Below are positions 61,503-64,000 of a stretch of 64,000 bases of DNA, one piece after another. The translations under genes and the position numbers were made by a program. Numbering within the stretch: position 1 is the stretch's first letter; every line of letters begins with the position of its first letter. The notes beneath the pieces are model-generated. The model ran no database searches. It had not been told where the DNA came from and saw nothing but the letters and a program-made list of their open reading frames with translations. The stretch comes from Streptosporangium pseudovulgare (GTDB taxonomy: Bacteria; Actinomycetota; Actinomycetes; Streptosporangiales; Streptosporangiaceae): NCBI RefSeq assembly GCF_014648055.1, contig NZ_BMQJ01000015.1, positions 1-64,000 on the forward strand, in the 5' to 3' direction.

Positions 61503-62875
61503 GAGGCCACCACCGCGTCCGCCGAGCCCACCGTGTCCGCCGCGTCGGGCCGTTCGCCGGCCGGGGGCCGCGCGCGGCGGGAGGCCGGCCGGGGCAGGTC
61601 GTAGTTGTCGCGCAGCGTGCGGCCCTCGTACTCCCGCCGGAACAGGCCCCTGATCTGCAGTTCCGGCACGACGTGGTCGACGAAGTCCTCCAGGCCGCCC
61701 GGCAGGACCGGCGGCATGACGTTGAAGCCGTCGGCGGCGCCGTTCTCGAACCAGAGCTGGATCTCGTCGGCGATCCGCTCGGGGGTCCCGGCCAGGACCC
61801 GGTGCCCCCGGCCGCCCGCGAGGCGGCCGAGGAGCTGCCGCACGGTCAGGTTCTCCCGGCGGGCGAGGTCGATGACGAGCCTGCGGCGGCTCTGCGCCCC
61901 CTCCGTCTCGGCGGAGACGTCCGGCAGGGGACGGTCCAGCGCGTCCTCGGTCAGCTCGATGCCCACCAGATGGGACAGCTGGGCCAGGCCGTACGCGGGG
62001 ATGATGAGGTCCTGCAGCTCCTGCTCCAGCCGGCGCGCCTCCCGCTCGGTGGAGCCGATGACCGGGGAGATGCCGGGGAGGACCAGCAGGTCGCCCGGAT
62101 GCCTGCCGTACCGGGCGAGGCGGCCCTTGAGGTCGGTGTAGAACGCCTGGGCGTCGGCGAGCGTCTGCTGGGCGGTGAAGACCGCCTCGGCGTACCGGGC
62201 CGCGAAGTCCTTGCCGTCCTCGGAGGAGCCGGCCTGCACCAGCAGCGGGTGGCCCTGCGGCGGACGGGAGGTGTTGAGCGGGCCGCGGACCCGGAAGTGG
62301 GGGCCGTCGTGGTCGAGCGGGTGGATCCGGCCGGCGTCGGCGTAGACGCCCCCGAGGCGGTCGCCGACGACGGCGTCGTCCTCCCAGCTGTCCCACAGCC
62401 CGGTGACGACGTCGAGGAACTCGGCGGCCCGGGCGTAGCGGTCGGCGTGGGCGGGGCGTTCGATCCCGAAGTTGCGCGCCTCGGCCTCGCCCGCGGAGGT
62501 GACGATGTTCCAGCCGGCCCGGCCGCCGCTGATGTGGTCCAGCGAGGCGAACTTGCGGGCCACGTGGAACGGCTCGTTGTAGGTGGTGGACACCGTCGCG
62601 ATCAGGCCGACGTGGTCGGTGACCGCGGCCAGCGCTGCCAGCAGCGTCAGCGGCTCCAGGCCGCCCAGCGCGTTGTGCCGGACGTCGCCCTGCAGGGCGA
62701 GGCTGTCGGCGAGGAAGACCGAGTCGAGCCGGCCCCGCTCGGCGATCCTGGCGAGCTGCTGGTAGTGCCGGACGTCGGTGAGGCGGGCGGGTTCGGTGCG
62801 CGGGTGGCGCCAGGCCGCCTCGTGGTGGCCGACGCCCATGAGGAAGGCGTTGAGGTGGAGCGTCCGGGTGGGCAT
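61499..62875 (-). CDS. LLM-class flavin-dependent monooxygenase (NtaA/DszA/SnaA-like)
   Basis: A 458-residue TIM-barrel monooxygenase. The opening LHLNAFLMGVGHHEAAWRHP and the GRAGWNIVTSAGEAEARNFG stretch are diagnostic of the NtaA/DszA/SnaA group, and LLVQAGSSEDGKDFAARYAE is a typical FMN-phosphate region. Such enzymes use FMNH2 to cleave C-S or C-N bonds, for example in sulphones, nitrilotriacetate or dimethyl sulphide. The ATG overlaps the permease stop by one base (TGATG). With a sulphonate-type ABC transporter in the same operon, an organosulphur substrate is the best guess. Confidence 0.92.
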   Translation of the reverse strand: MPTRTLHLNAFLMGVGHHEAAWRHPRTEPARLTDVRHYQQLARIAERGRLDSVFLADSLALQGDVRHNALGGLEPLTLLAALAAVTDHVGLIATVSTTYNEPFHVARKFASLDHISGGRAGWNIVTSAGEAEARNFGIERPAHADRYARAAEFLDVVTGLWDSWEDDAVVGDRLGGVYADAGRIHPLDHDGPHFRVRGPLNTSRPPQGHPLLVQAGSSEDGKDFAARYAEAVFTAQQTLADAQAFYTDLKGRLARYGRHPGDLLVLPGISPVIGSTEREARRLEQELQDLIIPAYGLAQLSHLVGIELTEDALDRPLPDVSAETEGAQSRRRLVIDLARRENLTVRQLLGRLAGGRGHRVLAGTPERIADEIQLWFENGAADGFNVMPPVLPGGLEDFVDHVVPELQIRGLFRREYEGRTLRDNYDLPRPASRRARPPAGERPDAADTVGSADAVVAS

Positions 62876-63888
62876 CAGGTGGTCCTCCAGGTGGAAAAAC
62901 GCCGCTCCACGGCGAGCAGGAGCAGGTTGAACAGCAGGCCGAGGGCGGAGATGGTGATGATCCCGGCGTACATGTCGGGGATGCGGAAGCTGAACTGGGC
63001 GTCCTGGACGAGGTAGCCGAGGCCGGCCTTGGCCCCGACCATCTCGGCGAACAGCAGGACGAGGATCGAGGAGGCGCCCGCCAGCCGGATGCCGGTGAAG
63101 ATGGTGGGGACGGCCGCAGGGAGGATGACCTTCCGGAAGAGGCTGAGCGGGCCGAGCCCCAGGGAGCGGGCCGACTTGACCAGCAGCGGTTCCACGGCTC
63201 TGACCCCGCTGACGGTGTTGAGCAGGACGGGCCAGGAGCAGGCGTAGAACACGAAGACGATCTTCGACGGCTCCCCCAGGCCGAGTATCAGGATGAACAC
63301 CGGCAGCAGGGCCACCGCCGAGGTGTTGCGGAAGATCTCCAGGACCGGGCTGAGGAAGTCGGCGACCGGCCGGTACCAGCCGATGGCCAGCCCGAGCGGT
63401 ACGGCCAGCACGACGGCCAGGCCGAACCCGGTGAGGGAGCGGACCAGCGACGCCTGGAAGTGCTCCAGCAGTTGCCCGCCGAGCAGCAGGTCGTACCAGG
63501 CGCGCAGCACCTCCGACAGCGGCGGCACGAAGACCGGGTCCACCGCCCCGGTACGGGGCAGCACCTCCCAGGTCGCGGCGAGCAGCACCACGGCCGGTGC
63601 CCGCCGCGCGAGCCGGCCGAGCCGGACGCGGCGGCCGAACCGGGCCAGGCCGGCGAGCCGGGCGGGCCGCGAGGTCTCCGAGGTCTCCGAGGTCTTCAGG
63701 GTCTCCAGGGTCTCCGGGCTCTTCAGGACCCCCGGGCTCTCCGGGTTCTCCGGAGCGGCGGGTGACACCGGGGCCGGGGTGGCGGACGGAGCCGGGGCCG
63801 GGGTCTGGGCCGGGGTGGCGGGCGACGCCGGGGCCGGGGCGTCGCCCCGTGCGGATCCGGTCGCGGGTACGGCGAGGATGTCAGTCAA
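62875..63888 (-). CDS. ABC transporter permease, sulphonate/nitrate/taurine type (SsuC-like)
   Basis: A 337-residue permease of the TauC/SsuC family with six membrane helices after about residue 95; family landmarks are TWEVLPRTGAVDPVFVPPL and the coupling region AVEPLLVKSARSLGLGPLSL. The first 90 residues are an unusual Pro/Ala then Leu/Lys/Thr/Ser/Glu-rich cytoplasmic extension, partly coded by a 9-bp tandem repeat. The TTG start follows AGGAG by seven bases and overlaps the ATPase end by 8 bases. It imports the substrate for the LLM monooxygenase. Confidence 0.9.
   Translation of the reverse strand: MTDILAVPATGSARGDAPAPASPATPAQTPAPAPSATPAPVSPAAPENPESPGVLKSPETLETLKTSETSETSRPARLAGLARFGRRVRLGRLARRAPAVVLLAATWEVLPRTGAVDPVFVPPLSEVLRAWYDLLLGGQLLEHFQASLVRSLTGFGLAVVLAVPLGLAIGWYRPVADFLSPVLEIFRNTSAVALLPVFILILGLGEPSKIVFVFYACSWPVLLNTVSGVRAVEPLLVKSARSLGLGPLSLFRKVILPAAVPTIFTGIRLAGASSILVLLFAEMVGAKAGLGYLVQDAQFSFRIPDMYAGIITISALGLLFNLLLLAVERRFSTWRTT
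63671..63751 (-). repeat. 9-bp tandem repeats in the 5' part of the SsuC-like gene
   Basis: Nine consecutive 9-base units based on GAGGTCTCC (plus-strand reading), the first three nearly identical and later ones degenerate. They encode an L/K/T/S/E-rich tripeptide repeat region ahead of the first membrane helix. Copy changes would not shift the frame. Confidence 0.75.
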
Positions 63889-64000
63889 CGGTCCGCTCCT
63901 GTTCCCGGCTGGCGGCGACCTCGTTGCGCAGCAGGCTCCAGACGTGGTGGCGGTACTCGCCGAACACCGGGTCGGCGCGCAGGTCGCCCTCGCGCGAGTC
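63881..64000 (-). CDS. ABC transporter ATPase, C-terminal end (SsuB/TauB-like, partial)
   Basis: The last 39 codons of a gene entering from the right edge, ending TGA at 63881. The residues DPVFGEYRHHVWSLLRNEVA resemble the C-terminal helix of SsuB/TauB-type ATPases (typically ...DPxFxxLRxxVLxLL). Its end overlaps the permease TTG start by 8 bases, the arrangement expected for an ssuB-ssuC pair. Only the tail is visible, so no ATPase motif can be checked. Confidence 0.7.
   Translation of the reverse strand, partial: DSREGDLRADPVFGEYRHHVWSLLRNEVAASREQERTVD

Overview
The window is dense, very GC-rich chromosomal DNA with frequent GTG/TTG starts, many 4-base gene overlaps (ATGA/GTGA) and some apparently leaderless genes. 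Together with families typical of filamentous Actinobacteria (DUF2277, DUF1876, Spo0M, AfsR-like STAND domains, a DosS-type GAF kinase, a SAH riboswitch in front of metH), this points to an actinomycete. Streptosporangiales or a relative is my inference; the species is not identifiable by eye. I see no rRNA, tRNA, CRISPR array, transposase or phage genes, so this looks like stable chromosome with several accessory catabolic and signalling modules.

Layout. 1-2.1 kb: end of glycerol kinase and glpD. 2.2-10 kb: mostly single housekeeping or unknown genes (DUF2277, slipin, DUF1876, secreted PHB-depolymerase-like esterase, two small proteins, DUF72, a class-V PLP enzyme, a lipoprotein, a membrane Mrr-like nuclease). 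10-11.8 kb: an acyl-CoA synthetase on the minus strand. 12.0-18.0 kb: the most unusual locus, a four-gene, translationally coupled cassette. It encodes a degenerate ABC ATPase, a solute-binding lipoprotein, a fused double permease and a membrane-anchored STAND/AfsR-like protein whose Walker A lysine is replaced. 18.2-22.5 kb: an MBOAT acyltransferase and AlgX/AlgJ-like SGNH partner, convergent with a penicillin-binding protein. 22.6-25.6 kb: trpF, a CBS-BON protein and a divergent SDR/TetR pair.

25.9-34.5 kb: an amino-compound uptake and catabolism region (polar amino-acid ABC transporter with a YtcJ-like amidohydrolase, LysR regulator, amidase, tandem-Lrp regulator, amino-acid racemase). 34.5-37.2 kb: an orphan DosS-like histidine kinase and a PIG-L deacetylase. 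37.3-48.0 kb: a sugar operon on the minus strand (peptide/oligosaccharide-type ABC transporter, GH2 beta-mannosidase, ROK kinase) with a divergent LacI regulator; the leader carries a perfect 14-bp palindrome identical to the known CebR box. 48.0-49.8 kb: a HEAT-repeat protein and a MerR-HEAT fusion behind a promoter with the stretched 19-bp spacer of MerR-type promoters. 49.9-56.2 kb: RecD2-like helicase and metH, the latter preceded by a SAH riboswitch. 56.3-58.1 kb: tautomerase and a second divergent SDR/TetR pair. 58.3-60.0 kb: Spo0M-like protein and a nucleotidyltransferase. 60.4-64 kb: an organosulfur-type operon (ABC ATPase end, permease, LLM flavin monooxygenase, FMN reductase, flavin reductase).

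How it fits together: most blocks are self-contained regulated units, each with its own regulator beside a divergent or downstream target. The best candidate for an undescribed system is the 12-18 kb cassette. It has the parts list of a sugar ABC importer, but both of its nucleotide-binding proteins look catalytically impaired, which suggests a solute-sensing signalling complex rather than ordinary transport.
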